From Lachnospiraceae bacterium (GTDB taxonomy: Bacteria > Bacillota > Clostridia > Lachnospirales > Lachnospiraceae): a DNA stretch of 36,519 bases. The stretch covers positions 1 through 36,519 of the forward strand of contig JAGANL010000019.1 of the NCBI GenBank assembly GCA_017624235.1, in the 5' to 3' direction. The position numbers were made by a program, and so were the translations under genes. This document shows, piece by piece, positions 25,024-34,917 of the stretch (positions are counted from its first letter, which is position 1; the number at the start of each line of letters is the position of its first letter). The notes under the pieces are model-generated. The model saw only the letters and a list, made by a program, of their open reading frames with translations. It searched no databases and was not told where the DNA came from.

Positions 25024-25794
25024 ATGTTAAATCAATTTTCAAGAACGGAAATCCTGTTTGGAAAAGAGGCGATGGAGCGCTTAAGCAGATCCCGTGTCGC
25101 CGTTTTTGGAATCGGCGGTGTCGGTGGATATGTATGCGAGGCTCTGGTCAGAAGCGGTGTCGGGGCATTTGATCTGGTCGATGATGATAAGGTTTGTCTG
25201 ACCAATTTGAACCGACAGATTATCGCTACCAGAAAGACGGTTGGCCGGTATAAAACGGAGGTGATGAAGGAACGCATTCTGGAAATCAACCCGGAAGCGG
25301 ACGTAAGAACTCATCAGTGCTTCTTCCTGCCGGAGAATGCAGATCAGTTTCCGTTTGAAGAGTTTGATTATATCGTCGATGCGGTGGATACGGTGACGGC
25401 TAAAATTGAACTGGTCATGAAAGCACAGGAAAAGAACATTCCCATCATCAGCTGTATGGGGGCAGGCAACAAGCTGGACGGCAGCCAGTTTAAGGTGGCT
25501 GATCTGTACAAGACTAAGGTTTGTCCTCTGGCAAAGGTGATGAGAAGGGAATTAAAAAAGCGCGGAGTCAAAAAGCTGAAGGTGGTTTATTCGGAAGAGA
25601 TTCCCACCCGTCCTATCGAGGATATGGCAATCAGCTGTAGGACAAACTGTATCTGTCCTCCCGGTGCAGCGCATAAATGTACGGAGAGGAGGGATATTCC
25701 GGGAAGCACCGCCTTTGTACCATCCATGGCAGGACTTCTGATTGGTGGAGAGGTGGTAAAGGATCTGATCGCAAATTGTGCAAAATGCAGATAA
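25024..25794 (+). CDS. tcdA: tRNA threonylcarbamoyladenosine dehydratase (TcdA)
   Basis: The 256-residue protein is an E1-like/ThiF-fold enzyme that converts t6A at position 37 of ANN-decoding tRNAs into its cyclic form, using ATP. The nucleotide-binding loop FGIGGVGGYVCEALVRSG lies near residue 24, followed by DLVDDDKVCLTNLNRQ and VDAVDTVTAKIELV. SCRTNCICPPGAAHKC and RRDIPGSTAFVPSMAGL are the late motifs found in TcdA. ATG 25012 is also possible, but ATG 25024 has GGAG at a six-base distance. It appears monocistronic, with 90 bases before the chemoreceptor gene. Confidence 0.93.
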   Translation: MLNQFSRTEILFGKEAMERLSRSRVAVFGIGGVGGYVCEALVRSGVGAFDLVDDDKVCLTNLNRQIIATRKTVGRYKTEVMKERILEINPEADVRTHQCFFLPENADQFPFEEFDYIVDAVDTVTAKIELVMKAQEKNIPIISCMGAGNKLDGSQFKVADLYKTKVCPLAKVMRRELKKRGVKKLKVVYSEEIPTRPIEDMAISCRTNCICPPGAAHKCTERRDIPGSTAFVPSMAGLLIGGEVVKDLIANCAKCR

Positions 25795-25884
25795 AGAGGA
25801 GATAAGTGTTCCCAAAAAACGACAAATGTGATAACATAAAAATGCCAATTGATAACACGAATGAAGCTGCAAGGGGAGGTAAAC

Positions 25885-27978
25885 ATGCGAACGATAAAAG
25901 TGCGAATCATCGCCTCGGTTGTCCTGTGTGCTGTTTTGTCAGCACTGGTGTGTGGCGGAATCAGCATTCAAAACTCCAGAGAATCATCCTATGTCAATTC
26001 TCAGGAATATATGCTGCTCAGTACACAGAATAAGAGTATGGAGATGGATCACATGATGAAGCGTGTGGAGCAGTCGGTGGAGAATGTATACAGCGTTGCT
26101 CTGGAGCAGTTGGATGATCTTGGACAGTTTAAGACGAGCAAAGCCTATGTGGACAGCTATACCAATGAAATGGAAGGAATTTTACGGGAATTTGCCCAAA
26201 ATACAGACGGAGCGCTGACCGCTTATATCCGGTATAATCCGGAATTTACGGAGCCGACCAGCGGACTGTTCCTTACAAGGGACAGCAGTGAGGGTGAATT
26301 TACGAGTGTGGCACCGACGGATTTTTCCATGTATGATCCAGGGGATCTGGAGCATGTGGGCTGGTATTACATTCCGGTCAACAATAAGAAGCCGACCTGG
26401 ATGGAGCCGTATTTGAACTCTAATATCAATGTGTATATGGTTTCTTATGTAATACCGATTTATATAGGCGGGGAGTCGATCGGCATCATCGGAATGGATA
26501 TTGATTTCCGTTCCTTTACGGATGTGCTGAGTGCGACCAGCCTGTTCGATACCGGATATGCTTTCCTGGCCAATGCAGATGGAAATATCATGTATCATAA
26601 GGAACTGGAGGTCGGCACACAGCTGCGCGATGCGGACAGCGGACTTTCGGTGGCAGCCGATGCCATTGCGGATGAGGGAAAAGCAGGTACCTGCCTTTCT
26701 TATTCCTATCAAGGGCAGGAAAAGAAAATGTGATTTGTAACGCTGACCAACGGCATGCGTTATGTTATGACGGCACCGGAGAAGGAGCTGCTGGCACAGG
26801 CTGAAAAGAATACCGGACTGATTCTGGGAGGAGCAGTGATAGCCCTCGTGTTGTCCGTAGTAATCGGTGTAGTGCTGGGGTTTGGCATCACCAAACCGAT
26901 TACGCAGATCAATGGCATTGTACAGCAGACGGCAGAATTTGAGTTTGCACATAATCCGGCCAATGAACAGCTCTACAAACGGCAGGATGAGACCGGGAAT
27001 ATGGCCAAATCTCTTCACAACATGCGCAAGAATCTGCGCAAGATCATAGCTGATATCAAGCAGGTTCAGCATGATCTGCAGGAAACCATGACGCAGCTGT
27101 ATCAGACGACGGATAAGGTAGATTCTATGAGTACGGAAAATTCCGACACGACGCAGGAGCTTGCAGCAGCCATGGAAGAAACGGCAGCAACGATGGAGGA
27201 TGTCAACCATACGATTGGAAATATCCGGGAACGTGCCGGTGTTATCCGGGAGCGTTCCAGAGAGGGACAGGAGACTTCACAGGAAAGCAGAAAACGTGCG
27301 GACGGCTTGAAGTCGACTACCGATCTTGCCAGCCGCAGGACAACCCAGATGTATGAAGAGGTCAGACAGAAATCGGGCGAAGCGATGGAACAGGCAAAGG
27401 CGGTAGAACAGATTACACAGCTGACCCAGGCTATTCTGGAAATTTCCAGCCAGACGAATCTGCTGGCACTCAATGCGTCCATAGAAGCTGCCAGAGCCGG
27501 AGAAGCGGGGCGTGGATTTGCGGTAGTTGCAGATGAGATCGGCAAGCTGGCGGCACAGACTTCCACTACGGCAGGCGATATCAGCAGGATTATTGAGGAA
27601 GTGATTCAGGCAGTGGAAAATCTGGCGGCATGCTTGAATCAGAGTACGGAGTTCCTGGAAACAACCGTATTAAAGGATTATGATAATTTTATGCAGGTGG
27701 CAGACCGCTATGCACAGGATGCAACAGAGTTTGATTATGATATGAGCGTTATCAATGAAGAGATTGAATCGCTGCAGGATGCCATTGTTTCGATTGCGGA
27801 TTCTGTAGATGGTGTCAGCTGTACGGTAAGTGAAGCGGCCGAGGAGGTAACAAACATTGCCCAGAGAACCCTGGAGGTAGCAGGAGTCGTACAGGGCAAT
27901 GCCAGACTGGTAGCGAATAATGAGGATAATCTGGTGCGCATGAAGCAGATTATCGAAATGTTCAAGGATGGAGAATAG
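25885..27978 (+). pseudogene. Methyl-accepting chemotaxis protein interrupted by one in-frame TGA
   Basis: The frame runs 698 codons from ATG 25885 (preceded by AGGGGAGG) and contains a single TGA at 26731-26733 (codon 283) with no frameshift. Before it: a membrane segment (about 8-28) and an extracellular dCache-like sensor domain ending just before the stop. After it: [18 protein letters not shown] (the last sensor strands), a second membrane segment, HAMP, and the signalling tip [24 protein letters not shown]. Without readthrough, neither piece should signal normally. A TGG-to-TGA mutation, sequencing error, or UGA readthrough are possible. No che or flagellar genes are in the window. An esterase gene starts three bases after the stop. 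Confidence 0.88.
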
Positions 27979-27981
27979 GAT

Positions 27982-28860
27982 ATGAGTACACCGGAAGAAA
28001 CCAGAAAATCCTTTGCGGAGGGGGATGCCATAAGAGATGCGGGGCTCACTACACCGGAAAATATAATCAGGCATGATGATCTTTCTTACGGAATCCATGG
28101 AAAATGGAACCTTATGGATATTTACCATTTGAAGGGTGTGGAAGGCTGTCAGAAGACGATTGTAAACGTCCATGGAGGCGGCTGGGTGTATGGAACGAAG
28201 GAGGTCTATCAGTTCTATTGCATGAGCCTGGCACAGAGAGGCTTTACCGTAGTGAATTTTAATTACAGACTGGCACCGGAGGATCCGTTCCCGGCGGCAA
28301 TAGAGGATATTAACGCTCTGTTTACCTGGATTGCGGATCATGGGCACGAACATCATATTGATACGAAGAATTTATTTGCAGTGGGGGATTCGGCGGGCGC
28401 ACAGCTTCTCAGCCAGTATCTTGCCATGCTGACGAATTCGGAATTTCAGAAGCTGTATGATTTATTGATTCCGTCAGACCGTATTCGGATCAATGCAGCC
28501 GCTTTAAACTGTGGAGTTTATGATATGAGGGCATGGACCGATCAATCGCTGGACGGGGTGCTGGAGGCATATATTGGAGAGAGAAGGGAAGAGGTCCTGT
28601 CTAAAATAGATACGATGAAATATGTAACATCCGACTTTCCGCCCTCCTTCGTGATGACCTCCTACTGTGATTTCCTGAAGGAGAATGCGCGGCCTATGTA
28701 TGAGCACTTAAAGAGTCTGGGTGTGCCCTGTGAGTACCGAATCTACGGTGCAGAAGACAGAGAGGATGTGGCACATGTGTTCCATTGTAATATGCGCCTG
28801 CCGGAAGCGAAGGAATGTAATGATGAGGAATGTCGCTTTTTTGAACAATATATACGTTAG
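27982..28860 (+). CDS. Alpha/beta hydrolase (HSL-type esterase/lipase)
   Basis: The 292-residue protein is a hormone-sensitive-lipase-type hydrolase. VNVHGGGWVYG carries the oxyanion-hole HGGGW, FNYRLAPEDPFPAAIED is a typical following segment, the nucleophile lies in VGDSAGAQL, and a late DVAHVF supplies the His. There is no signal peptide, so it is probably cytoplasmic; the substrate is unknown. It starts three bases after the chemoreceptor stop, an unusual pairing that suggests cotranscription. The valS promoter follows its end. Confidence 0.9.
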   Translation: MSTPEETRKSFAEGDAIRDAGLTTPENIIRHDDLSYGIHGKWNLMDIYHLKGVEGCQKTIVNVHGGGWVYGTKEVYQFYCMSLAQRGFTVVNFNYRLAPEDPFPAAIEDINALFTWIADHGHEHHIDTKNLFAVGDSAGAQLLSQYLAMLTNSEFQKLYDLLIPSDRIRINAAALNCGVYDMRAWTDQSLDGVLEAYIGERREEVLSKIDTMKYVTSDFPPSFVMTSYCDFLKENARPMYEHLKSLGVPCEYRIYGAEDREDVAHVFHCNMRLPEAKECNDEECRFFEQYIR

Positions 28861-28887
28861 CTGAATTGGGAGAAAATCACACAATCC

Positions 28888-28916
28888 TTGACAAATGCCG
28901 TTGAACTTACTATAGT
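28888..28916 (+). promoter_or_regulatory. Promoter of the valS T-box operon
   Basis: Consensus TTGACA (28888-28893), a 17-base spacer and TATAGT (28911-28916) immediately precede the T-box leader. Confidence 0.85.
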
Positions 28917-29215
28917 TATTAGTAAAAGACAAAGGTGATGACAAAGAGGAGTACATATGTGCCCTTACCAGAGAGAATGACCCGCTGGCTGAAAGGTCGT
29001 TTGAAGGAAGCAGTATGGAAGGTAGCTTTGGAACCGGAAGACCGAACGCATACAGTTACTAAGCCTTCCCGCTTCATCCCCGTTAACGGATGCGGCTTTA
29101 AGATGGAACATGTCGAAGGCAGGTCTCCATCCGAAGCAGCAGAGTAACAAATAAAGGTGGTACCGCGGAGCATTTCGCCCTTTACCGAACGATCGGTAAA
29201 GGGCTTTTCTTATAT
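28917..29215 (+). ncRNA. T-box riboswitch leader for valine, upstream of valS
   Basis: The leader has the T-box sequence TGGTACCGCGG (29158-29168), whose TGGT pairs with the 3' end of uncharged tRNA-Val (discriminator A). Stem I can be traced: TTAGT (28919-28923) pairs with ACTAA (29058-29062), and TATGTG (28956-28961) pairs with CGCATA (29047-29052). The unpaired 3' strand between them holds GTT (29055-29057), a valine codon that is the probable specifier; the opposite strand has the expected AGTA. AGAGAG follows at 28972 or so. The terminator at 29177-29210 is exclusive with the antiterminator formed by the T-box. Uncharged tRNA-Val thus raises expression of valS and probably the downstream genes. 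Confidence 0.95.
29177..29210 (+). terminator. Regulated terminator of the valS T-box
   Basis: GCCCTTTACCG (29177-29187) pairs with CGGTAAAGGGC (29194-29204), with a six-base loop and a TTTTCTT tail. It is the attenuator of the T-box leader, 47 bases before the valS start. Confidence 0.92.
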
Positions 29216-29256
29216 ATGCACCCTCTATCACAAATCAGAAAAAGGAGACATACAAT

Positions 29257-31917
29257 ATGAGCAAAGAACTGGCAAAGACCTATGACCCGAAGGGCATAGA
29301 GGACAGACTCTACCAGAAATGGCTGGATAAGAAATACTTCCATGCGGAAGTAGACCACAGTAAGAAACCGTTTACCATCGTGATTCCGCCCCCAAACATT
29401 ACCGGACAGCTCCACATGGGACATGCGCTCGATAATACCATGCAGGATATCCTGATCCGTTTTAAGAGGATGCAGGGCTATAATGCACTCTGGCAGCCGG
29501 GTACAGACCATGCCAGCATTGCGACAGAGGTCAAGATTATCGAAAAGCTCAAGGAAGAAGGCATCGATAAGAACGATCTCGGAAGAGAAGGCTTTCTGGA
29601 GAGAGCCTGGGAATGGAAGAAGGAATACGGCGGACGTATCATCAGCCAGCTAAAGAAGCTTGGGTCCTCCTGCGACTGGGACAGAGAACGCTTTACGATG
29701 GATGAAGGCTGCAATAAGGCCGTAACCGAGGTATTCTGCAAGATGCACGAAAAAGGATGGATCTACAAGGGCAGCCGTATCATCAACTGGTGTCCGGTCT
29801 GCAAGACCTCCATTTCGGATGCAGAGGTAGAATATGAGGAGCAGGCAGGCCACTTCTGGCATATCAAATATCCAATCGTAGGAACCGATGAATACATTAC
29901 CTTTGCAACGACCAGACCGGAAACCATGCTTGGAGATACTGCCGTAGCAGTGCACCCGGATGATGAGCGTTATAAGGATCTAATTGGAAAGACGCTGATG
30001 ATTCCGCTCGTAGGAAGAGAGATTCCGGTCATTGCCGATCCTTATGTAGATATGGAATTTGGAACCGGTGTCGTAAAAATCACACCGGCACATGACCCGA
30101 ACGATTTTGAAGTGGGAAAACGTCATAACCTGCCGGAAATCAATATCTTAAATGACGATGCTACCATCAATGCAAACGGCGGTAAGTATGAAGGACTCGA
30201 CCGTTATGAAGCCAGAAAGCAGATTGTAAAGGAACTGGATGAGCAGGGCTATCTGGTAAAAGTTGAAGATCACGTACACAACGTAGGAACCCATGACCGC
30301 TGTAAGACGACCGTAGAGCCGATGATCAAGCCGCAGTGGTTCGTGAAGATGGACGAGCTGATCAAGCCGGCTGTAGAGGCCGTAAAAAATGGTGATATCA
30401 AGCTCGTACCGGATCGTATGGAAAAGACCTACTTTAACTGGACAGACAACATCCGCGACTGGTGTATTTCCAGACAGCTCTGGTGGGGGCACCGGATTCC
30501 GGCCTATTACTGTGATCAATGTGGTGAGGTCATCGTAGCAAAGGAAATGCCGAAGGTATGCCCGAAGTGCGGCTGCGAACACTTTAAGCAGGATGAGGAT
30601 ACGCTGGATACCTGGTTTTCCTCCGCACTCTGGCCGTTCTCCACTCTGGGCTGGCCGGAGCAGACAGAAGAGCTGAAATACTTCTATCCGACGGATGTAC
30701 TGGTAACAGGCTATGATATTATTTTCTTCTGGGTTATCCGTATGATTTTCTCCGGTTATGAGCAGATGGGAGAGAGACCGTTCAAGACCGTACTGTTCCA
30801 TGGTCTGGTACGTGATTCTCAGGGACGTAAAATGTCCAAATCCTTAGGAAACGGTATCGATCCTTTGGAAATCATCGACCAGTATGGTGCCGATGCACTG
30901 CGTTTGACCCTGATTACCGGAAATGCGCCGGGTAACGATATGCGCTTCTACAACGAAAGAGTAGAAGCCAGCCGTAACTTTGCAAATAAAATCTGGAACG
31001 CATCCCGTTTCATTATGATGAATATGGAAAATGCGGATGAGGCGGCTGTCAATGCTTCCTTTGAGAAGATTCAGGCAGATTTGGAACCGGTGGATAAATG
31101 GATTTTGTCCAGGCTGAATACGCTGGTAAAAGATGTAACAGATAATATGGAGAACTTTGAACTGGGTATTGCAGTTCAGAAGGTATATGATTTTATCTGG
31201 GATGAATTTTGTGACTGGTACATCGAGATGGTAAAGCCGAGACTTTACAATTCCGATGATAAGAAGAGCCAGGGTGCAGCGCTCTGGACCTTAAAAAATG
31301 TGCTGATCGATGCACTGAAGCTTCTGCATCCGTATATGCCATTCATTACCGAGGAGATTTTCTGTACCCTGCAGAGCGAGGAAGAGTCCATTATGGTATC
31401 GAACTGGCCGCTGTATCAGGAGGAAAAGGCATTTGGTAAAGAAGAAAAGGCGATTGAGACGATCAAGGAAGCGGTTCGCGGCATCCGTAATGTACGTACC
31501 GGCATGAATGTAGCGCCAAGCAGAAAAGCACAGGTATACGTAGTCAGCGAAAAGGATGAAATCTTAAAGATCTTTACCGAGGGCAAATTGTTCTTTGCAC
31601 CGTTAGCTTACGCCTCCGAGGTGATTTTGCAGAAGGATAAGAGCGGCATCGCAGAGGATGCGGTTTCCGTTGTCATCCCAGATGCAACGCTTTATATGCC
31701 GTTTGCGGAGCTTGTGGACATTGCACAGGAAGTAGAGCGTCTCAAGAAGGAAGAAAAGCGCCTGACCGGAGAAATTGCCCGTGCGGAAGGTATGTTAAAG
31801 AATGAGAAATTCTTATCCAAAGCGCCGGAAACCAAGGTGGCAGAGGAGAAGGAAAAGCTGGCCAAATATACACAGATGCTGGAGCAGGTAAAATTACGCT
31901 TGCAACAGCTGGTATAA
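29257..31917 (+). CDS. valS: Valyl-tRNA synthetase
   Basis: The 886-residue class I synthetase charges tRNA-Val. [13 protein letters not shown] (around 44-56) carries the HIGH motif and [10 protein letters not shown] the KMSKS loop (Lys525-Ser529). The editing domain ([20 protein letters not shown]) lies near 215-235, and the C-terminus is a coiled-coil arm (about 830-886, [20 protein letters not shown]) that contacts the tRNA. The length is normal for bacterial ValRS. AAAAGGAGA precedes the start. No terminator separates it from the FapA-like gene 34 bases downstream. Confidence 0.98.
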   Translation: MSKELAKTYDPKGIEDRLYQKWLDKKYFHAEVDHSKKPFTIVIPPPNITGQLHMGHALDNTMQDILIRFKRMQGYNALWQPGTDHASIATEVKIIEKLKEEGIDKNDLGREGFLERAWEWKKEYGGRIISQLKKLGSSCDWDRERFTMDEGCNKAVTEVFCKMHEKGWIYKGSRIINWCPVCKTSISDAEVEYEEQAGHFWHIKYPIVGTDEYITFATTRPETMLGDTAVAVHPDDERYKDLIGKTLMIPLVGREIPVIADPYVDMEFGTGVVKITPAHDPNDFEVGKRHNLPEINILNDDATINANGGKYEGLDRYEARKQIVKELDEQGYLVKVEDHVHNVGTHDRCKTTVEPMIKPQWFVKMDELIKPAVEAVKNGDIKLVPDRMEKTYFNWTDNIRDWCISRQLWWGHRIPAYYCDQCGEVIVAKEMPKVCPKCGCEHFKQDEDTLDTWFSSALWPFSTLGWPEQTEELKYFYPTDVLVTGYDIIFFWVIRMIFSGYEQMGERPFKTVLFHGLVRDSQGRKMSKSLGNGIDPLEIIDQYGADALRLTLITGNAPGNDMRFYNERVEASRNFANKIWNASRFIMMNMENADEAAVNASFEKIQADLEPVDKWILSRLNTLVKDVTDNMENFELGIAVQKVYDFIWDEFCDWYIEMVKPRLYNSDDKKSQGAALWTLKNVLIDALKLLHPYMPFITEEIFCTLQSEEESIMVSNWPLYQEEKAFGKEEKAIETIKEAVRGIRNVRTGMNVAPSRKAQVYVVSEKDEILKIFTEGKLFFAPLAYASEVILQKDKSGIAEDAVSVVIPDATLYMPFAELVDIAQEVERLKKEEKRLTGEIARAEGMLKNEKFLSKAPETKVAEEKEKLAKYTQMLEQVKLRLQQLV

Positions 31918-31951
31918 TGGCTGATAATAGTAGTAGGAAGAGGTGATAGCC

Positions 31952-33421
31952 ATGGCAGGTGAAATGTCGAAGTTCCTGACGGAAGAACAGATGGATACGC
32001 TGAAAGAAACACTGATTAAGAATCCGGTAAATGAGAGTGAATCCTATGTCCGCATTTCGGAGGATGAGATGGAGGCGTGGCTCTATCTGGGCAAGCCGAC
32101 AGAGGGAGAAAGCTATACGAAAACAGGTCTGATTGATTTTCTGAATCAGAATCGTGTCGTAGAGGGTCTGATATCGTCCAATATTTCTGCCATGGCAAAA
32201 AAGGGAATCTATCGCCGTGAAGTCAAGGTGGCGGAAGGAAAGCAGGCTGTGGAGGGCACGAACGGGCGGTATGAATTTTATTTCACACCGTCTGACCTTT
32301 CCAGAGCGCCGCTGATTCGGGAAGACGGATCGGTGGATTATACCAGCATGAAATCCCTGCAGAATATCAGGAAGGGAGAGAAAATCGCTCTTTACTATCC
32401 GGCAGTGCAGGGAGAAAACGGCGTGACGGTAACCGGACAGGAGAAAAAAGCCGAGCTGGTGAAGGAGCTGCCGCCGCTGAACGGCAGAGGAGTCAGCAGA
32501 GATGAAGAAAATCCGAATCTGTATATTGCGAATACGGACGGAAAGATTCAGATTGTGGATAATAAGGTAGATATCCAGACCGTACATGAGATTACGGGAG
32601 ATGTCGATATGCTGACCGGAAAGGTTGAGTTTTTCGGAGACATTATCGTGAACGGAAATGTCACCTCCGGCGTTGTCATACGTGCCGGAAGAAATCTGAC
32701 GATTGAGGGTACGGTCGAGGGCTGTACGCTGTATGCCGGAGGAGATATTGTATTGAAGCGCGGTGTGCAGGGCGGAAGTAAGGCCAAGATTAAGGCAAAG
32801 GGAAACGTCTTTGCTGAATTTATCGAATATTCAGAGGTCAAGGCTGGAAAGGATGTACAGGCTAATATCATCCTGAACTCGACGATCAGCGCTGAGCAGA
32901 GAGTTGTCCTGAACGGAAAGAAAGGGGCTATTATCGGAGGCAACATTCATGGACTGTGCGGGGTAGAAGCGCAGACTCTGGGCAATGAGGTGGAGGTCAA
33001 GACTACTGTTCACTGCGGTATTCTGCCGGAGGATTTTAGGAAGCTGAAGGATGCCGTACGCAGGGAAACAGAGATTACCAAGACTCTGACAGAGCTGGTG
33101 GATGAAATGAAGGAGCTGATTCAGCGGCATAAAAGTACGACCAGCCAGCAGGTACAGCTGAAAACAGAGCAGGGACTCAGGCAGCTCAATGAGAAGAAGG
33201 ACAGACTGTTCCAGGCGCTGGATGAGGTCAGGCAGGATAAGGCAAGATTGTCCAGTATTCATGAAACAGGCAAGGAAGCAGCGATTTTTATACGGGGCAC
33301 GATTAACCGGGGCAGCATCATCTGTATAGCCGGTGAAAGGATGCCATTGGATAAGAGTACCTCTTTTACAAAATATACATTGAAAAATGGTGTGATTCAT
33401 GCAGAAGTTGTGGCAATATAG
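31952..33421 (+). CDS. FapA (DUF342) family protein
   Basis: The 489-residue protein has an N-terminal FapA domain and a central right-handed beta-helix-like region (about 205-345) with repeated short strands such as VEFFGDIIVNGNVTSGVVIRAGRNLTIEGTVEGC, followed by a coiled-coil segment (about 350-430) and a final beta part. DUF342 proteins are widespread in Firmicutes; in some bacteria they are linked to flagella or polysaccharide and membrane processes, but the role is not established. The frame is open from 31943, but ATG 31952 has AGGAAGAGG at a proper distance. It overlaps folC by 23 bases, a strong sign of coupling in the valS operon. Confidence 0.87.
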   Translation: MAGEMSKFLTEEQMDTLKETLIKNPVNESESYVRISEDEMEAWLYLGKPTEGESYTKTGLIDFLNQNRVVEGLISSNISAMAKKGIYRREVKVAEGKQAVEGTNGRYEFYFTPSDLSRAPLIREDGSVDYTSMKSLQNIRKGEKIALYYPAVQGENGVTVTGQEKKAELVKELPPLNGRGVSRDEENPNLYIANTDGKIQIVDNKVDIQTVHEITGDVDMLTGKVEFFGDIIVNGNVTSGVVIRAGRNLTIEGTVEGCTLYAGGDIVLKRGVQGGSKAKIKAKGNVFAEFIEYSEVKAGKDVQANIILNSTISAEQRVVLNGKKGAIIGGNIHGLCGVEAQTLGNEVEVKTTVHCGILPEDFRKLKDAVRRETEITKTLTELVDEMKELIQRHKSTTSQQVQLKTEQGLRQLNEKKDRLFQALDEVRQDKARLSSIHETGKEAAIFIRGTINRGSIICIAGERMPLDKSTSFTKYTLKNGVIHAEVVAI

Positions 33422-34718
33422 GGAGGCTGAGGAATATATCCTGAATGTTCCGAGGTTTACGTCGAAAAATAAACCGCAGGATACGAAAGCATTCTGGGAG
33501 TTTCTTGGCTGTCCCGGCAATCATCAGAAAATCATTCATATAGCAGGGACAAATGGAAAAGGCTCCGTTTGTTCCTATTTGAATGCACTTTTGCAGGAAA
33601 CGGGGCATTCGGTCGGAATGTTCATTTCGCCCCATCTGGTGCGGATGACAGAACGGATTCAGGTAAACCGGATACCCATTTTGGAGGAAAAATTTACAGA
33701 GGCCTTTACAGAGGTCTATGACGCAGTAAAACGGGCGGCTGAAACGGAAAAATTATCCGGGTATCATCCGACCTTTTTCGAGTTTCTTTTCTTCATCGGT
33801 ATGATATTATTTGAGAAGGAAGGGACAGACTATATTATTCTGGAGACCGGGCTGGGCGGAAGGCTGGATGCGACAAACTGTATTCCACATCCGGTGCTTA
33901 CGGTTTTGACCCGAATCGGCCTGGATCATATGGAATATCTGGGAGATACGGTGGAAAAGATTGCAGGAGAAAAGGCTGGAATTATCAAGGAAGGTGTTCC
34001 GGTGGTTACGCTGGATGTGCCGGGTGAGGCATTTGCGGTTATTCAAAAAAGGGCTGAGGAGAAAAATGCCCCTTTCTATCCGGTAGGGGAGGGCGATGCC
34101 ATTGACTGCTCTTTTCATAAAAAATCAATTGATTTTTCCTATCATTCTCGTTATTATGGTTATGTTAGGCTGATGCTGTCTACAGGTGCGGTCTATCAGA
34201 CGGAGAATGCCGCACTGGCGCTTCGGGCAGCCGAGGTGCTTCTGGGAAACAGGATGACTGCCGGACAGATGGAGGCTGCCATGCAGTCAGCAGTCTGGGA
34301 GGGCCGGATGGAAGAGGTTTTGCCGGATGTATTTGTGGACGGAGCCCATAATGAAGACGGCATTGCCGCATTTTTAAAAACAGTACGACAGATGCGCAGT
34401 CTGGCAGGAACAACAAGGTTTTATCTTCTGTTTTCTGCTGTAAAGGATAAAAATTATGCCGCGATGCTGCAGGAAATTGCAGAAGAGGGGCTTTTTGAGG
34501 AAGTAGCGCTGGCTGCGCTGCAAAACAGCAGGGCAGCGGAAAGGAAAGAATTTGAGAAGCTGGCACAGCAGTATGGACTGCGGTGCAGCTGTTATGCGAG
34601 TGTGGAAGACGCCCTCAGCAGTCTGCTGCAAAAGAAGCAGGAGGGTGAGCTTGTATTTGCAGCCGGTTCTTTGTATCTGGTAGGACAGATTAAGGAATGG
34701 CTGGAGGCAAAGCGCTAG
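33399..34718 (+). CDS. folC: Folylpolyglutamate synthase / dihydrofolate synthase
   Basis: The 439-residue protein is a Mur-ligase-like FolC that adds glutamate to dihydropteroate or tetrahydrofolate using ATP. The P-loop IIHIAGTNGKGSVCSYL (Lys54) is near the start, followed by SPHLVRMTERIQVN, ETGLGGRLDATN, LTRIGLDHMEYLG and GEKAGIIKEGVPV. The late segment FVDGAHNEDG is also typical. The ATG lies inside the end of the FapA-like gene. The small ORF and TPR gene follow with little spacing. Confidence 0.95.
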   Translation: MQKLWQYREAEEYILNVPRFTSKNKPQDTKAFWEFLGCPGNHQKIIHIAGTNGKGSVCSYLNALLQETGHSVGMFISPHLVRMTERIQVNRIPILEEKFTEAFTEVYDAVKRAAETEKLSGYHPTFFEFLFFIGMILFEKEGTDYIILETGLGGRLDATNCIPHPVLTVLTRIGLDHMEYLGDTVEKIAGEKAGIIKEGVPVVTLDVPGEAFAVIQKRAEEKNAPFYPVGEGDAIDCSFHKKSIDFSYHSRYYGYVRLMLSTGAVYQTENAALALRAAEVLLGNRMTAGQMEAAMQSAVWEGRMEEVLPDVFVDGAHNEDGIAAFLKTVRQMRSLAGTTRFYLLFSAVKDKNYAAMLQEIAEEGLFEEVALAALQNSRAAERKEFEKLAQQYGLRCSCYASVEDALSSLLQKKQEGELVFAAGSLYLVGQIKEWLEAKR

Positions 34719-34751
34719 GTGGATGGTCGTTTGCCTTATAATAGGAAGGAT

Positions 34752-34904
34752 ATGACAGACATGATCAATTTTGAAGAGGAATTAAAGAAATTTCATCCGA
34801 GCCTTGAAGTTGATGAGGCAGAAGAGGCGATTTATAATCAGGATTTGACAGATATGGCGGATATCGTAGTAGGCATGGTGAAGGATATCAAGGAAGAAGA
34901 ATAG
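34752..34904 (+). CDS. Small acidic hypothetical protein
   Basis: The 50-residue protein (MTDMINFEEELKKFHPSLEV...) is acidic and predicted helical, with no known domain and no membrane segment. AGGAAGGA lies before ATG 34752; ATG 34761 (MINFEEEL) is an alternative start with a longer spacing. It starts 34 bases after folC and ends 13 bases before the TPR gene. I do not recognise a function; I recall similar short ORFs after folC in relatives, but could not check. Confidence 0.72.
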   Translation: MTDMINFEEELKKFHPSLEVDEAEEAIYNQDLTDMADIVVGMVKDIKEEE

Positions 34905-34917
34905 GGGAGACGTTTTC

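Noticed and set aside
26731-26780. Selenocysteine insertion at the chemoreceptor TGA
   Set aside because: The stem after the TGA is short and within a sequence constrained by coding; no selenoprotein of this family is known to me, and no sel genes are in the window.
26182-27210. Long antisense frame opposite the chemoreceptor
   Set aside because: It is a shadow of codon bias; the sense strand has clear Cache, HAMP and signalling domains.
28935-29147. 70-codon frame inside the valS leader
   Set aside because: It overlaps the T-box riboswitch, whose structure explains the sequence.
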